Below are positions 9,987 to 18,843 of a DNA stretch of 33,183 nt, one piece after another. The notes under the pieces were generated by a model. The model did no database searches. It had not been told where the DNA came from and worked only from the letters and a program-made list of their open reading frames with translations. Position 1 is the stretch's first letter; the number at the start of each line of letters is the position of its first letter. The stretch comes from Thiomonas sp. (GTDB lineage: Bacteria; Pseudomonadota; Gammaproteobacteria; Burkholderiales; Burkholderiaceae_C), in the NCBI GenBank assembly GCA_027311065.1, contig DAICZP010000053.1, forward strand, positions 1 to 33,183. Reading direction: 5' to 3'. The position numbers and the translations under genes were made by a program.

Positions 9987-11582
9987 ATGCATCAAACCAC
10001 GTTCAGACGCGTGCTGGCCTTCGCGGCCCTCGCGATCCTCGCGACCACGGCGTTCGGGAAAACGCTGGTGTTCTGCTCGGAGGCCAGCCCCGGCGGCTTC
10101 CAGCCGGCGCTGTATGTCGACAGTGCCACCTTCGACGCCAGCTCGCGCACCATTTACGACCGCCTGGTCGACCTCCGACCGGGCACGGCCGAGATCGTGC
10201 CGGCGCTGGCACAGTCCTGGAACATTTCTCCGGACGGCCGCCACTACACCTTTCACCTTCGTCCGGGCGTGCAATTCCAGAGCAACGCTGCCTTCAAGCC
10301 CTCGCGCCCGCTCAACGCCGACGACGTGGTGTTCACCTTCGAGCGCATGCGTGACCCCATGCATCCGTACCACGCTGTCTCGGGCGGTACCTACACATAT
10401 TTCGACAGCATGGACTTCGGAAAACTCATCCAGAGCGTCGAAAAGATCGACGAACGCACCGTGCGCTTCAACCTCACGGCCCCCAGCGCACCGTTTCTGG
10501 CCGACCTGACGATGGACTTCGCTTCCATCGATTCAGCCGAATACGCCGCCCGACTGCAGCAGCAACACCGCATGCAGGACCTTGACCTCAAGCCCATCGG
10601 CACCGGCCCCTTCGCGCTGGTGTCCTACCAGCCGGGCAGCCAGATTCGCTATCGCGCTTTTGCCGCGTACTGGGGCGGCAAACCCAAGATCGACAGCCTG
10701 GTCTTTGCGATCACGCCCGACGCATCCGTGCGCTGGGCCAAGCTGCGCGCCGGGGAATGTCAGATCATGTCCTTCCCCAACCCATCCGACCTGTCGGCAA
10801 TGCGCCAGACTCCTGGCGTCAGGGTGATGCACAAGCCCGGGTTGAACATCGCTTATCTCGCCTACAACATGGAGCGCAAGCCACTGGACGACGCGCGCGT
10901 GCGGCGCGCCCTGACCATGGCGATCAACCGGGCGGCACTGGTGCGGGCCGTGCATGCTGGCAACGGTACCGTCGCCGAAGGCCCCATTCCGCCGACGTTG
11001 TGGTCGTATGACGCGCAGCAAGGCACCATCCCCTTCGACCCGGCCGGCGCGCGCCAGCTGTTGGCACAGGCGGGCTACCCCAAAGGCTTCGACACCGATC
11101 TGTGGGCGTTCACGGTGTCGCGTCCATACCTGCCTGACGCGCGCCGCGCCGCCGTGATGATCCAGGCCGACTGGGCCCGCGTCGGTGTACGCGCGCGGAT
11201 CGTCACCTACGAATGGGCAGAGTACCTCAAGCGCGTTGGCGCGGGTGAGCACGCCACCGCACTGTATGGCTGGTCCGGCGACAACGGCGATCCGGACAAC
11301 TTCCTCGCCACCCTGCTCGGTTGTGGGGGCGTGCACACAGCCCAAAACGCGGCCGAGTTCTGCCAGCAGCCCTACCAGTCACTGATCGAGCAGGCGCAGC
11401 GCAACCCGGATCAGGCCACGCGGACGCGGCTGTACATGCAGGCGCAGAAAATTTTCCGCGCGCAGCTGCCGTGGGCCCCCCTGGCCCACGCCAACATCGA
11501 AGTCCCGATGTCGTCGCGCGTGCGCGGCTACGTGATTCCGGTGGTTGATGTGCATGTGTTTACCCATGTCGACCTGGATTGA
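9987..11582 (+). CDS. dppA: Dipeptide/oligopeptide ABC transporter substrate-binding protein (first copy)
   Basis: This 531-residue SBP_bac_5 family protein captures peptides in the periplasm for the importer encoded downstream. Residues 1-24 are a signal peptide (RR, then a hydrophobic AFAALAILATTAFG), with cleavage expected near FG/KTLVF. The family signature is clear: SSRTIYDRLVDLRPG, PALAQSWNISPDGRHYTFHL, and LNADDVVFTFERM, then KPIGTGPFALVSYQPG, and DDARVRRALTMAINRAALV. The ATG has a good ribosome site (AAGGAG at 9975-9980). It starts the dpp operon, and the second copy begins 6 bp after its stop. Peptide versus heme or delta-aminolevulinate uptake cannot be told from sequence alone. Confidence 0.93.
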   Translation: MHQTTFRRVLAFAALAILATTAFGKTLVFCSEASPGGFQPALYVDSATFDASSRTIYDRLVDLRPGTAEIVPALAQSWNISPDGRHYTFHLRPGVQFQSNAAFKPSRPLNADDVVFTFERMRDPMHPYHAVSGGTYTYFDSMDFGKLIQSVEKIDERTVRFNLTAPSAPFLADLTMDFASIDSAEYAARLQQQHRMQDLDLKPIGTGPFALVSYQPGSQIRYRAFAAYWGGKPKIDSLVFAITPDASVRWAKLRAGECQIMSFPNPSDLSAMRQTPGVRVMHKPGLNIAYLAYNMERKPLDDARVRRALTMAINRAALVRAVHAGNGTVAEGPIPPTLWSYDAQQGTIPFDPAGARQLLAQAGYPKGFDTDLWAFTVSRPYLPDARRAAVMIQADWARVGVRARIVTYEWAEYLKRVGAGEHATALYGWSGDNGDPDNFLATLLGCGGVHTAQNAAEFCQQPYQSLIEQAQRNPDQATRTRLYMQAQKIFRAQLPWAPLAHANIEVPMSSRVRGYVIPVVDVHVFTHVDLD

Positions 11583-11588
11583 ACCGTC

Positions 11589-13211
11589 ATGCCCAACTCC
11601 TTCGATATTTTTCGCTTCGTATCCCTGCTCTTGCTCGCGCTCGGACTTGCCGCTGCGCTCGCGGCGCCGGCGCATGCCCGTGAGCGCACACTGGTCTACT
11701 GCTCGGTCTCCAATCCCAACGGATTTCAACCTTCCCTCTACACCGACGAACCGACCTTCGAGGCCAGTTCGCGCACCATCTACGACAGGCTTGTCGCCTT
11801 CAGCAATGACGCCTCCCGGCTGGAGCCGTCCCTGGCTGAATCCTGGGACATTTCTGCCGATGGGTTGCGCTATACCTTCCACCTGCGCCGCGGCGTGCGC
11901 TTCCAGTCCAACTTCGGCTTTCGACCCACGCGTTCATTCAATGCCGATGACGTGCTGTTCACCTTCGACCGCATGCGCCTGCCGACGCATCCCTATCACG
12001 CGGTATCCGGTGGCGCGTACACGTATTTCCGCAGCATGGAACTGGGCCGCCTGATCCGCGCGATTGACAAGGTCGACCCCTACACGGTTCGATTCACCCT
12101 CGCCGAGCCCAACGCGCCGTTTTTGGAAGACATGGCCATGGACTTCGCTTCCATCGACTCGGCCGAATACGCTGCCATGCTGCTCAAGGCGCATCGCCCG
12201 GAGGACTTCGACCTCAAACCCGTCGGAACCGGCCCATTCGCGTTCATGTCGTACCAGCCCGGCAGTGAAATTCGCTACCAGGCGTTCCAGGATCATTGGC
12301 GCGGCCGCCCAGCGATTGATCGATTGGTGTTCGCGATCACCCCGGACGCCTCGGTGCGCTGGAGCCGCCTGCGCGCCGGGGAATGCGACGTCATGGGTTA
12401 CCCGGCCCCCACCGACGTTCCAGCCATGCGTGCCGACCCGAACGTGCGGGTCGTCTCCGTACCCGGGATGAACCTGGTCTACCTCGGCTTCAACGTGCAG
12501 CACGCCCCGCTCGGCGATGCACGGGTACGGCAGGCGCTGGCCATGGCCATCGACAAGCACGCCATCGTCAATGCCGTGTTTCGGGACGATGCCGTGGTCG
12601 CGCATGCGCCTCTGCCTCCCGGCATGCCGGCAGCGGATACCGCGACGGAACACACGCCTTTCGATCCTGCGCAGGCGCGACGCCTGTTGCGTGAGGCGGG
12701 GTATGCGAACGGTTTCGATACCGACATCTGGGCCGTCGGCGTCGGCCAGGGTCTCGTCCGCGATCCGCGTCGGATCGCAGTAATGATGCAGGCTGATTGG
12801 GCCGCGGTCGGGGTGCGCGCGCGCGTCGTCACCTACGAGTGGGGTGAGTATCTGCGCCGACTTGGCCAGGGCGAGCACAGTACGGCGCTCGTCGCCTGGG
12901 GGAGCGACAACGGCGACCCGGACAACTTCATCGGCGCCTTGCTGAGCTGCAGCGGTGTGCACACGATCCAGAACATTTCCGCCTACTGCCAACCGGACTT
13001 CGACGCCTTGCTATCCCGCGCCCGCACCAGCCATGACGCCCCAACCCGGTTGCGGCTGTACCGCCAAGCCCAGGCGCGCTTCCATACTGACCTTCCTTTC
13101 CTGCCGCTGGCGCATGTCAATCAGACTGCGGTGATCTCGCGTCGGGTGCAAGGCTTCGTGATGAACCCGCTTGGCATCAAATCCTTCCAGCAGGTCCGCC
13201 TCGTCGACTGA
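11589..13211 (+). CDS. dppA: Dipeptide/oligopeptide ABC transporter substrate-binding protein (second copy)
   Basis: This 540-residue paralogue of the preceding gene has the same architecture: a signal peptide of about 30 residues ending in APAHA, then RTLVYC, SSRTIYDRLVAF, SWDISADGLRYTFHL, NADDVLFTFDRM, KPVGTGPFAFMSYQPG, and DARVRQALAMAIDKHAIV. The C-terminal GVHTIQNISAYCQPDFD corresponds to GVHTAQNAAEFCQQPYQ in the first copy. It begins 6 bp after the first copy with no obvious Shine-Dalgarno sequence, so translational coupling is likely. The tandem copies probably arose by duplication and may widen the peptide range through shared permeases. That split of specificity is inference. Confidence 0.93.
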   Translation: MPNSFDIFRFVSLLLLALGLAAALAAPAHARERTLVYCSVSNPNGFQPSLYTDEPTFEASSRTIYDRLVAFSNDASRLEPSLAESWDISADGLRYTFHLRRGVRFQSNFGFRPTRSFNADDVLFTFDRMRLPTHPYHAVSGGAYTYFRSMELGRLIRAIDKVDPYTVRFTLAEPNAPFLEDMAMDFASIDSAEYAAMLLKAHRPEDFDLKPVGTGPFAFMSYQPGSEIRYQAFQDHWRGRPAIDRLVFAITPDASVRWSRLRAGECDVMGYPAPTDVPAMRADPNVRVVSVPGMNLVYLGFNVQHAPLGDARVRQALAMAIDKHAIVNAVFRDDAVVAHAPLPPGMPAADTATEHTPFDPAQARRLLREAGYANGFDTDIWAVGVGQGLVRDPRRIAVMMQADWAAVGVRARVVTYEWGEYLRRLGQGEHSTALVAWGSDNGDPDNFIGALLSCSGVHTIQNISAYCQPDFDALLSRARTSHDAPTRLRLYRQAQARFHTDLPFLPLAHVNQTAVISRRVQGFVMNPLGIKSFQQVRLVD

Positions 13212-13247
13212 CAGCGCAACACCGAACATGAACCAACGAGACGCTTC

Positions 13248-14258
13248 ATGCTGATCTTCCTCTTGCGGCGGGCCATGCAGCTTCTGCCTGCGCTCATCGG
13301 CGTCACCCTGCTGAGCTTCGCCCTCATCCATCTCATTCCCGGTGATCCGGTGGAGGTCATGGCGGGCCAGCACAACCTCAGCCCGGCGGAACACGCGCAA
13401 ATGATGCGCATGCTGGGACTCGACGGGCCGTTGTGGATGCAGTACCTGCGCTACATCGGTGCCGCGCTGCGAGGTGACCTAGGGACGTCGCTGTTCACAC
13501 ACCGCCCGGTCATCGACGAATTCCTGGAGCGTTTTCCCGCCACGTTGGAGCTTGGGGGGGCTGCGATCGCGTTTGCGCTGCTGGTTGGCCTGCCCGCTGG
13601 CATCGTGGCGGCGTTGCGACGGGGCCGCTGGCCGGATCACGCCGTGATGACGATGAGCCTCACTGGATACTCGATGCCGGTGTTCTGGTGGGGCTTGCTG
13701 CTGATTCTGCTGTTCTCGGTCCAGCTCGGGTGGACGCCCGTCTCGGGACGACTCGCGGCCGCGTTTGCGGTTGAGCCTCGCACCGGACTGCTGCTCGTCG
13801 ACACCCTGCTGGCGGGGGATCACGCGGCCTTCCGCGACGCGCTGCGCCACCTCATTCTTCCGGCGGTGGCGCTGGGGACCATTCCTCTGGCCGTGATCGC
13901 ACGCATGACCCGCTCGGCCATGCTCGAGGTCCTCGGTGAAGACTATATCCGTACCGCGCGCGCCAAAGGCGTCCCGGCCTGGCGCGTCGTCCTGATCCAC
14001 GCCCTGCGCAACGCCCTGATCCCCGTCGTGACGGTCATCGGTCTGCAAATCGGCACCCTTCTGGCAGGCGCACTGCTGACGGAAACCATTTTCTCCTGGC
14101 CGGGCGTCGCCCAGTGGCTGGTCATGGCGATTTATCAGCGCGATTACCCCGTCGTGCAAGGCGGCATTCTGATCGTGGCCATGCTCATCATCGCCCTGAA
14201 TCTCCTGATTGATCTTACCTACGGGCTCATCAACCCACGCATCCGCCATGCACGCTGA
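13248..14258 (+). CDS. dppB: Dipeptide ABC transporter permease DppB
   Basis: This 336-residue inner-membrane permease has the BPD_transp_1 fold. The N-terminus MLIFLLRRAMQLLPALIGVT and FALIHLIPGDPVEVMAG are the standard DppB/OppB start. The 'WMQYLRYIGAALRGDLGTSL' block follows, then about six membrane helices. The cytoplasmic EAA coupling loop reads LEVLGEDYIRTARAKGV, near residues 228-244. It forms the channel with DppC. It lies 36 bp after the second binding protein, and its end overlaps the dppC start by 11 bp. Confidence 0.95.
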   Translation: MLIFLLRRAMQLLPALIGVTLLSFALIHLIPGDPVEVMAGQHNLSPAEHAQMMRMLGLDGPLWMQYLRYIGAALRGDLGTSLFTHRPVIDEFLERFPATLELGGAAIAFALLVGLPAGIVAALRRGRWPDHAVMTMSLTGYSMPVFWWGLLLILLFSVQLGWTPVSGRLAAAFAVEPRTGLLLVDTLLAGDHAAFRDALRHLILPAVALGTIPLAVIARMTRSAMLEVLGEDYIRTARAKGVPAWRVVLIHALRNALIPVVTVIGLQIGTLLAGALLTETIFSWPGVAQWLVMAIYQRDYPVVQGGILIVAMLIIALNLLIDLTYGLINPRIRHAR

Positions 14259-15159
14259 ATCGTCAATCTCGAAGCGCACCACCCCGGGACGGTCTGTACC
14301 ACCATCGCCCATGCTGGAAACGTGGCTGGCGTTTCGCGCCAATCGAGGCGCCATGGCCGGGCTCACGCTGTGCATCGGCCTCATCCTGATCGCGCTGGGC
14401 GCCGATTGGCTGGCTCCTCATTCCCCGATCGTGCAGGACCAGCAATTCATTCTCCGCCCGCCCGCGTGGCTCGCCGGCGGCATCTGGGAAACCCCGTTGG
14501 GAACCGACCAGGTTGGACGTGACGTGCTCTCGCGCCTGATGTTTGGAGCAAGGCTGTCGCTGTTCATCGGCGTGCTGGTGGTGAGCGTGTCGCTGCTTTC
14601 GGGCGTGGTGCTGGGCCTGCTCGCCGGCTTTTACCGCGGCTGGGTCGACGTCGTCATCATGCGCCTGGTTGACATCATGCTTGCGATTCCGAGCCTGCTG
14701 TTCGCCATCGCCATCGTCGCCATCCTCGGACCCAGCCTGAACAACGCCATTGTGGCGATTTCCATCGTCAACATCCCCGCGTACATACGCCTGACCCGTG
14801 CGACGGTGATGAACGAGGCCGGCAAGGATTATGTCACTGCTTCGCGCGTTGCCGGCGCCAGCAATCTGCGTCTGATGTTCTCCACCTTGCTGCCCAATTG
14901 CGCGGCACCCCTGATCGTCCAGGCCACGCTCGGATTTTCAAGCGCCGTGGTGGACGCGGCCGCGCTGGGCTTCCTCGGTCTCGGCGCGCAGCCACCCACG
15001 CCGGAATGGGGGACGATGCTCGCCGACGCCATGCAATTCGTGCAAAGTGCGTGGTGGGTGGTGACGTTTCCCGGCCTCGCCATTCTTGTGACGGTGCTGG
15101 CTTTCAACCTCATGGGCGACGGATTGCGTGACGCCCTTGACCCCAAGCTCCGCTGGTAA
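14248..15159 (+). CDS. dppC: Dipeptide ABC transporter permease DppC
   Basis: The protein is 303 residues from the ATG at 14248, which overlaps the dppB stop by 11 bp. An earlier in-frame start would overlap dppB by 50 bp, and the Met at 14311 is a possible shorter start. The N-terminal [18 protein letters not shown] and [12 protein letters not shown], then [20 protein letters not shown], are typical DppC/OppC sequences. The EAA loop [17 protein letters not shown] contacts the ATPases. The C-terminal [20 protein letters not shown] and [16 protein letters not shown] are family signatures. It pairs with DppB as the importer channel. Confidence 0.95.
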   Translation: MHAESSISKRTTPGRSVPPSPMLETWLAFRANRGAMAGLTLCIGLILIALGADWLAPHSPIVQDQQFILRPPAWLAGGIWETPLGTDQVGRDVLSRLMFGARLSLFIGVLVVSVSLLSGVVLGLLAGFYRGWVDVVIMRLVDIMLAIPSLLFAIAIVAILGPSLNNAIVAISIVNIPAYIRLTRATVMNEAGKDYVTASRVAGASNLRLMFSTLLPNCAAPLIVQATLGFSSAVVDAAALGFLGLGAQPPTPEWGTMLADAMQFVQSAWWVVTFPGLAILVTVLAFNLMGDGLRDALDPKLRW

Positions 15160-15163
15160 CCGC

Positions 15164-16159
15164 ATGCACTCGACGTCCTCTCCATCGGCACTGCTGGACA
15201 TTGCAGGGCTACGCGTTGCCTTCGGCTCGGTTGCGCAGCCATTTCATGCTGTCGACGGCATCGACCTGCGGCTTGATGCCGGCGAGGTCCTCGGCATCGT
15301 CGGTGAATCCGGCTCCGGCAAGAGCGTGAGCGCGCTGGCGCTGGCGGGCCTGCTCGGTGCCAACGCCCGCGTGTCAGCCACGCGCATGCGTTTCAACGGT
15401 GTCGACCTGCACGATCTTCCCGCCAGCAGGCGACGCGCGCTCAACGGTGGCGAGATCGGCATGATTTTCCAGGAGCCGATGCGCTGCCTCAATCCGAGCT
15501 TCACCATCGGCTGGCAAGTCGATGAAGCGCTACGCATCCACGAAGGCGGCAGCGCACGCAGCCGACGCCTGCGTGCCACCGAGCTGCTGGCGCGTGTCGG
15601 TATCGCCGATCCGCAGCGCCGCTTTCACGCCTACCCACACGAAATCTCCGGAGGCATGAGCCAGCGGGTGATGGTGGCGATGGCCATCGCGTGCAACCCG
15701 AAGCTGCTCATTGCCGACGAGCCAACCACGGCGCTTGATGTCACCATTCAGGCGCAGATCGTCGCCCTCCTGCTCGAACTTCAGCGCGAACGCGGCATGG
15801 GGTTGATCCTGATCACCCACGATCTCGCACTCGTGGCCGAAGCGGCGCAACGCATCGCCGTGATGTACGCGGGCCAGATCGTCGAAACCGCACCGGCTGA
15901 CGAACTGTTCAGTACCCCACGCCACCCGTACACCGAGGCGCTGCTCGCCGCACTGCCGCGGCACGGGAACGCGACACAGCGTCTGCGCGCGCTGGCCGGG
16001 GTGGTGCCAGGCCAGTTTGACCGTCCAGCCGGCTGCCTGCTCAGCCCACGCTGCCCTTATGCAACGCCACGCTGCGTCGCCGATGCGCCCGCGCTCGACG
16101 GCGACGCCGCACGCAAGGTCCGGTGCTTCTACCCACTGCACCAGGAGGCTTTCTCATGA
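15164..16159 (+). CDS. dppD: Dipeptide ABC transporter ATP-binding protein DppD
   Basis: This 331-residue peripheral ATPase is one of the two that drive the importer. The ATG at 15164 lies 4 bp after the dppC stop. An earlier in-frame start inside dppC adds 12 residues and is less likely. Walker A is GESGSGKS, the Q-loop is in [11 protein letters not shown], the signature is [14 protein letters not shown], Walker B is [13 protein letters not shown], and the H-loop is ITHDLALV. The C-terminal oligopeptide-transporter domain includes a Cys-rich stretch ([14 protein letters not shown]) seen in DppD/DppF/OppD, some of which bind an iron-sulfur cluster. Its stop overlaps the dppF start as ATGA. 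Confidence 0.95.
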   Translation: MHSTSSPSALLDIAGLRVAFGSVAQPFHAVDGIDLRLDAGEVLGIVGESGSGKSVSALALAGLLGANARVSATRMRFNGVDLHDLPASRRRALNGGEIGMIFQEPMRCLNPSFTIGWQVDEALRIHEGGSARSRRLRATELLARVGIADPQRRFHAYPHEISGGMSQRVMVAMAIACNPKLLIADEPTTALDVTIQAQIVALLLELQRERGMGLILITHDLALVAEAAQRIAVMYAGQIVETAPADELFSTPRHPYTEALLAALPRHGNATQRLRALAGVVPGQFDRPAGCLLSPRCPYATPRCVADAPALDGDAARKVRCFYPLHQEAFS

Positions 16160-17154
16160 CACCATTGACTGCCGCGCTGGAGGTTCGGGATCTCTGCCGT
16201 GATTACGCGATCCAGCGAGGCGTCCTGCGTGCCCGCCAGACCCTGCACGCGCTGGCGGACATGACGTTCGCGCTGGCGCCGGCTACCACCCTCGCCGTTG
16301 TCAGGGAGTCCGGATGCGGCAAATCGACCCTGGCACGCCAGATCGCACTGGTCGAGCCGCCGACCCGGGGCAGCATCCGGATCGGCGGTGAGCTGGTCGA
16401 CGCCTCGGACCGGGCCGCCGTTCGTCGCGCACGGACCCACGTGCAGCTCGTATTCCAGGACCCGTACGGTTCGCTGAACCCCCGCAAACAGATCGGCGCC
16501 ATCCTCGAAGAGCCGCTGCGCATCCATACGCGGCTCGACGCACCCGCCCGGCGCGCCCAGGTTGAAGACATGATGGCACGCGTCGGGCTGCTTCCCGAAC
16601 ATCGCACCCGCTACCCGCACATGTTCTCAGGTGGGCAGCGTCAGCGCATCGCCATCGCCCGCGCACTGATGCTGCACCCTGACGTGGTGGTGGCCGATGA
16701 GCCGGTCTCGGCACTGGACGTCTCGGTGCGTGCGCAGGTACTCAATCTTCTGATGGACCTTCAAGACGCGTTTCATGTCGCCTACTTGTTCATTTCGCAC
16801 GACTTGTCGGTGGTTCGGCATATTGCCAACGACGTGCTGGTGATGTACCTGGGCCGCTGCGTCGAACACGGCCCCGCCGCGCTGCTGCTGAGCCATGCGG
16901 CACACCCTTATACACGCGCCTTGATCGCCGCCACCCCGCGCATCGAACATGCTGCGCGCCCGGTCCGCGCCCCGCTACAAGGCGAAATCCCGTCTCCCCT
17001 GCACCCGCCTGCGGGTTGCGCGTTCCACACGCGCTGCGCCTACGCCATCTCGCGCTGCCGCGCCGAGCGGCCCGTGCTTCGGCACGTCGAAGGCCGCGAC
17101 GTGGCCTGCCACCGCGCCGAGCACGTGCTGGAAGAGCCGGCCCTGCCGGGATGA
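16156..17154 (+). CDS. dppF: Dipeptide ABC transporter ATP-binding protein DppF, altered Walker A
   Basis: This 332-residue second ATPase of the importer has its start fixed by a perfect AGGAGG at 16143-16148 and an ATGA overlap with dppD. Walker A reads RESGCGKST at residues 50-58, where the family has GESGCGKST. Codon 50 is AGG, one base from GGG. The other elements are normal: [16 protein letters not shown] (Q-loop), [29 protein letters not shown] and FISHDLSVV, plus the C-terminal [14 protein letters not shown] cluster region. The first Walker A glycine is nearly invariant, so ATP binding at this site may be impaired, or the base may be an error. DppD keeps a normal motif. Confidence 0.94.
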   Translation: MTPLTAALEVRDLCRDYAIQRGVLRARQTLHALADMTFALAPATTLAVVRESGCGKSTLARQIALVEPPTRGSIRIGGELVDASDRAAVRRARTHVQLVFQDPYGSLNPRKQIGAILEEPLRIHTRLDAPARRAQVEDMMARVGLLPEHRTRYPHMFSGGQRQRIAIARALMLHPDVVVADEPVSALDVSVRAQVLNLLMDLQDAFHVAYLFISHDLSVVRHIANDVLVMYLGRCVEHGPAALLLSHAAHPYTRALIAATPRIEHAARPVRAPLQGEIPSPLHPPAGCAFHTRCAYAISRCRAERPVLRHVEGRDVACHRAEHVLEEPALPG

Positions 17155-17167
17155 AGGTCGATGCGCG

Positions 17168-17202
17168 GCTGCTGCGGCCGGGGGCATTGCGACCGCAACA
17201 GC
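17168..17202. terminator. Possible bidirectional hairpin between dppF and the CYTH-CHAD gene
   Basis: GCTGCTGCGG (17168-17177) pairs with CCGCAACAGC (17193-17202) with one mismatch around a 15-nt loop. It lies in the 66-bp gap between convergent genes. There is no T-run on either side, so it is not a canonical intrinsic terminator. Confidence 0.25.
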
Positions 17203-17220
17203 GCGATCCCGTCTGCTCGA

Positions 17221-18753
17221 TCAATCGTCCCTGCGCAGCGCGGCGCGCGCGTCCTGCAGGGATGCGCGCGCCTGCTTCTGGAGAATCACGTCAATATCGG
17301 GTGGAAGTCTTTCCACATCACGCCCCAACTGCTCCCGCAATCGTTGCAGATCGTGCCAATCACCAAGCCGCGCCTGCATCATCTCGGTCGCGTCGTGCAG
17401 TCGCGCATATCTCGCATGCTTGCGCGGCGGCAGCAAACCTCCCAACCTTTCGAGGGCAAGGCGAAGGCGTTTGGAGGAAATGCGTAGCGCGTGCAAGCGC
17501 GCACTCGCCTCGGGACCGGGGTCGTCGAATGCGCCAACCGCACCCCCTGTCAGCGCCGCTTCGCTCGCCTCCCACGCGCGCACCCAGGCGCAGTGTTCAA
17601 CCTCGACCGCGCGGCGCCCCAAGCGCTTGAGTTCTCCGTGCCCGGCGCCTACCGCCGTGCCCCAGACTTCGGCCCAGCGCGCCATGGCCAGCAAGAGGCG
17701 CGCAAAACGGGCGCTTTCCAGATAGCTGCAAAGCAATGCCCGGTGTCTCTGCCGCTGGTGCCCCAGCAGATCGAGAACCGGCTCCATCCCGACGTCGACA
17801 GACCTTATGGCACGCAATCGCGTCATCCAGACGTCGCTGTCACGCACTGGGCCGGCCAATGCCATGGCCCAGCGCAGCTCGCCTCGGAACCATTCAACAG
17901 CCGCAGGCGACGCATGGGGGCCCAGCCAGCGCAAGGTTGTCCGCAAGCGTCGCAGCACCACCCGGAACTGATGCACATCCCGAACCTGGTCCGCGGCGCG
18001 TATGCGCTCGCCCCACACCGCAAGTTGCGCCGTGGCCGTCGACAGCCATCGCTGGGCGGCCTCGCCGAGGGTTCCATCGGCATCGACCGCAGGTGGTTCG
18101 TGTACCGGGGCAACCCGCTCGCCCCGCAGCAGTGCGGATGCGCGCTGGGCCTTGTTCACCGGTGACAAGCGCAGTGGCATATCCTGCGCAAGCGCCCAGG
18201 CCAGTTCCCAGCACGCGTGCCAATCCCCATCGAGGAGCTCAAGTTCAAGCTCATGCAGCGGCGCCCGCACTTCGCGACCAGCGCGCGAGGCGACGCAGTG
18301 CCCGCGGTCCAGTGCGACGTCGATGCGACTGCCCTCCAGTTCGACCAGCCAGGACTGACGCACGAACTCGGTGGCGTAGACCGGACGAAGCTCACGCTGC
18401 AATGTCGCGGCATCAAGGCCCAGGACGCCAAGCGGCGTCTCACGCAGCAGACGTTCCAGATCCTTCAGCTCCAGTGCGGCATCGCCGGAAACGCCCCACT
18501 CCCACTCACCGCGCGCGTGACCGAGTGCGTCGGCACCCGCGCTTTTGAGCGTCAGCAGGCAACCTGCCGGAGTGCGCCGAAGCCGCAGTGCGAAGCCAGC
18601 TGCGGCAAGGTGCCCGGCGCCGATCTCGAAATACCGGGTCGACAGCCGGGACGACGCCGAGGACCCCGCGAACATGCCGATGGCGGGATGCATGCTCAGC
18701 CGCGCCGCATCGACTTCAGCCAGATCAAACTTGAGTTCGCGCTCAACCGCCAT
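17221..18753 (-). CDS. CYTH-CHAD domain protein, probable inorganic triphosphatase
   Basis: This 510-residue protein has the same domain order as E. coli YgiF. The N-terminal CYTH domain (residues about 1-200) begins with the diagnostic ExExK motif, Glu4-Glu6-Lys8 in VERELKF. It continues with RYFE, FALRLRR, LTLKSAG, and the acidic HELELELLDGD strand; these line the triphosphate tunnel. The C-terminal CHAD domain (about 215-505) is helical with paired basic motifs, QVRDVHQFRVVLRRLRTTLR and LHALRISSKRLRLALERL, which in this family bind polyphosphate. The likely activity is metal-dependent triphosphate hydrolysis. It lies 90 bp downstream of ETF-QO on the same strand; a functional link is not evident. 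Confidence 0.9.
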   Translation of the reverse strand: MAVERELKFDLAEVDAARLSMHPAIGMFAGSSASSRLSTRYFEIGAGHLAAAGFALRLRRTPAGCLLTLKSAGADALGHARGEWEWGVSGDAALELKDLERLLRETPLGVLGLDAATLQRELRPVYATEFVRQSWLVELEGSRIDVALDRGHCVASRAGREVRAPLHELELELLDGDWHACWELAWALAQDMPLRLSPVNKAQRASALLRGERVAPVHEPPAVDADGTLGEAAQRWLSTATAQLAVWGERIRAADQVRDVHQFRVVLRRLRTTLRWLGPHASPAAVEWFRGELRWAMALAGPVRDSDVWMTRLRAIRSVDVGMEPVLDLLGHQRQRHRALLCSYLESARFARLLLAMARWAEVWGTAVGAGHGELKRLGRRAVEVEHCAWVRAWEASEAALTGGAVGAFDDPGPEASARLHALRISSKRLRLALERLGGLLPPRKHARYARLHDATEMMQARLGDWHDLQRLREQLGRDVERLPPDIDVILQKQARASLQDARAALRRDD

Positions 18754-18843
18754 GGACAGACCCCATCAAACGGCCAATGCAGCCAATGCCACGATTGTCG
18801 CCTTGAATGCACCCAGGCAACGGTCGAAAACCCGACTGCAAGC

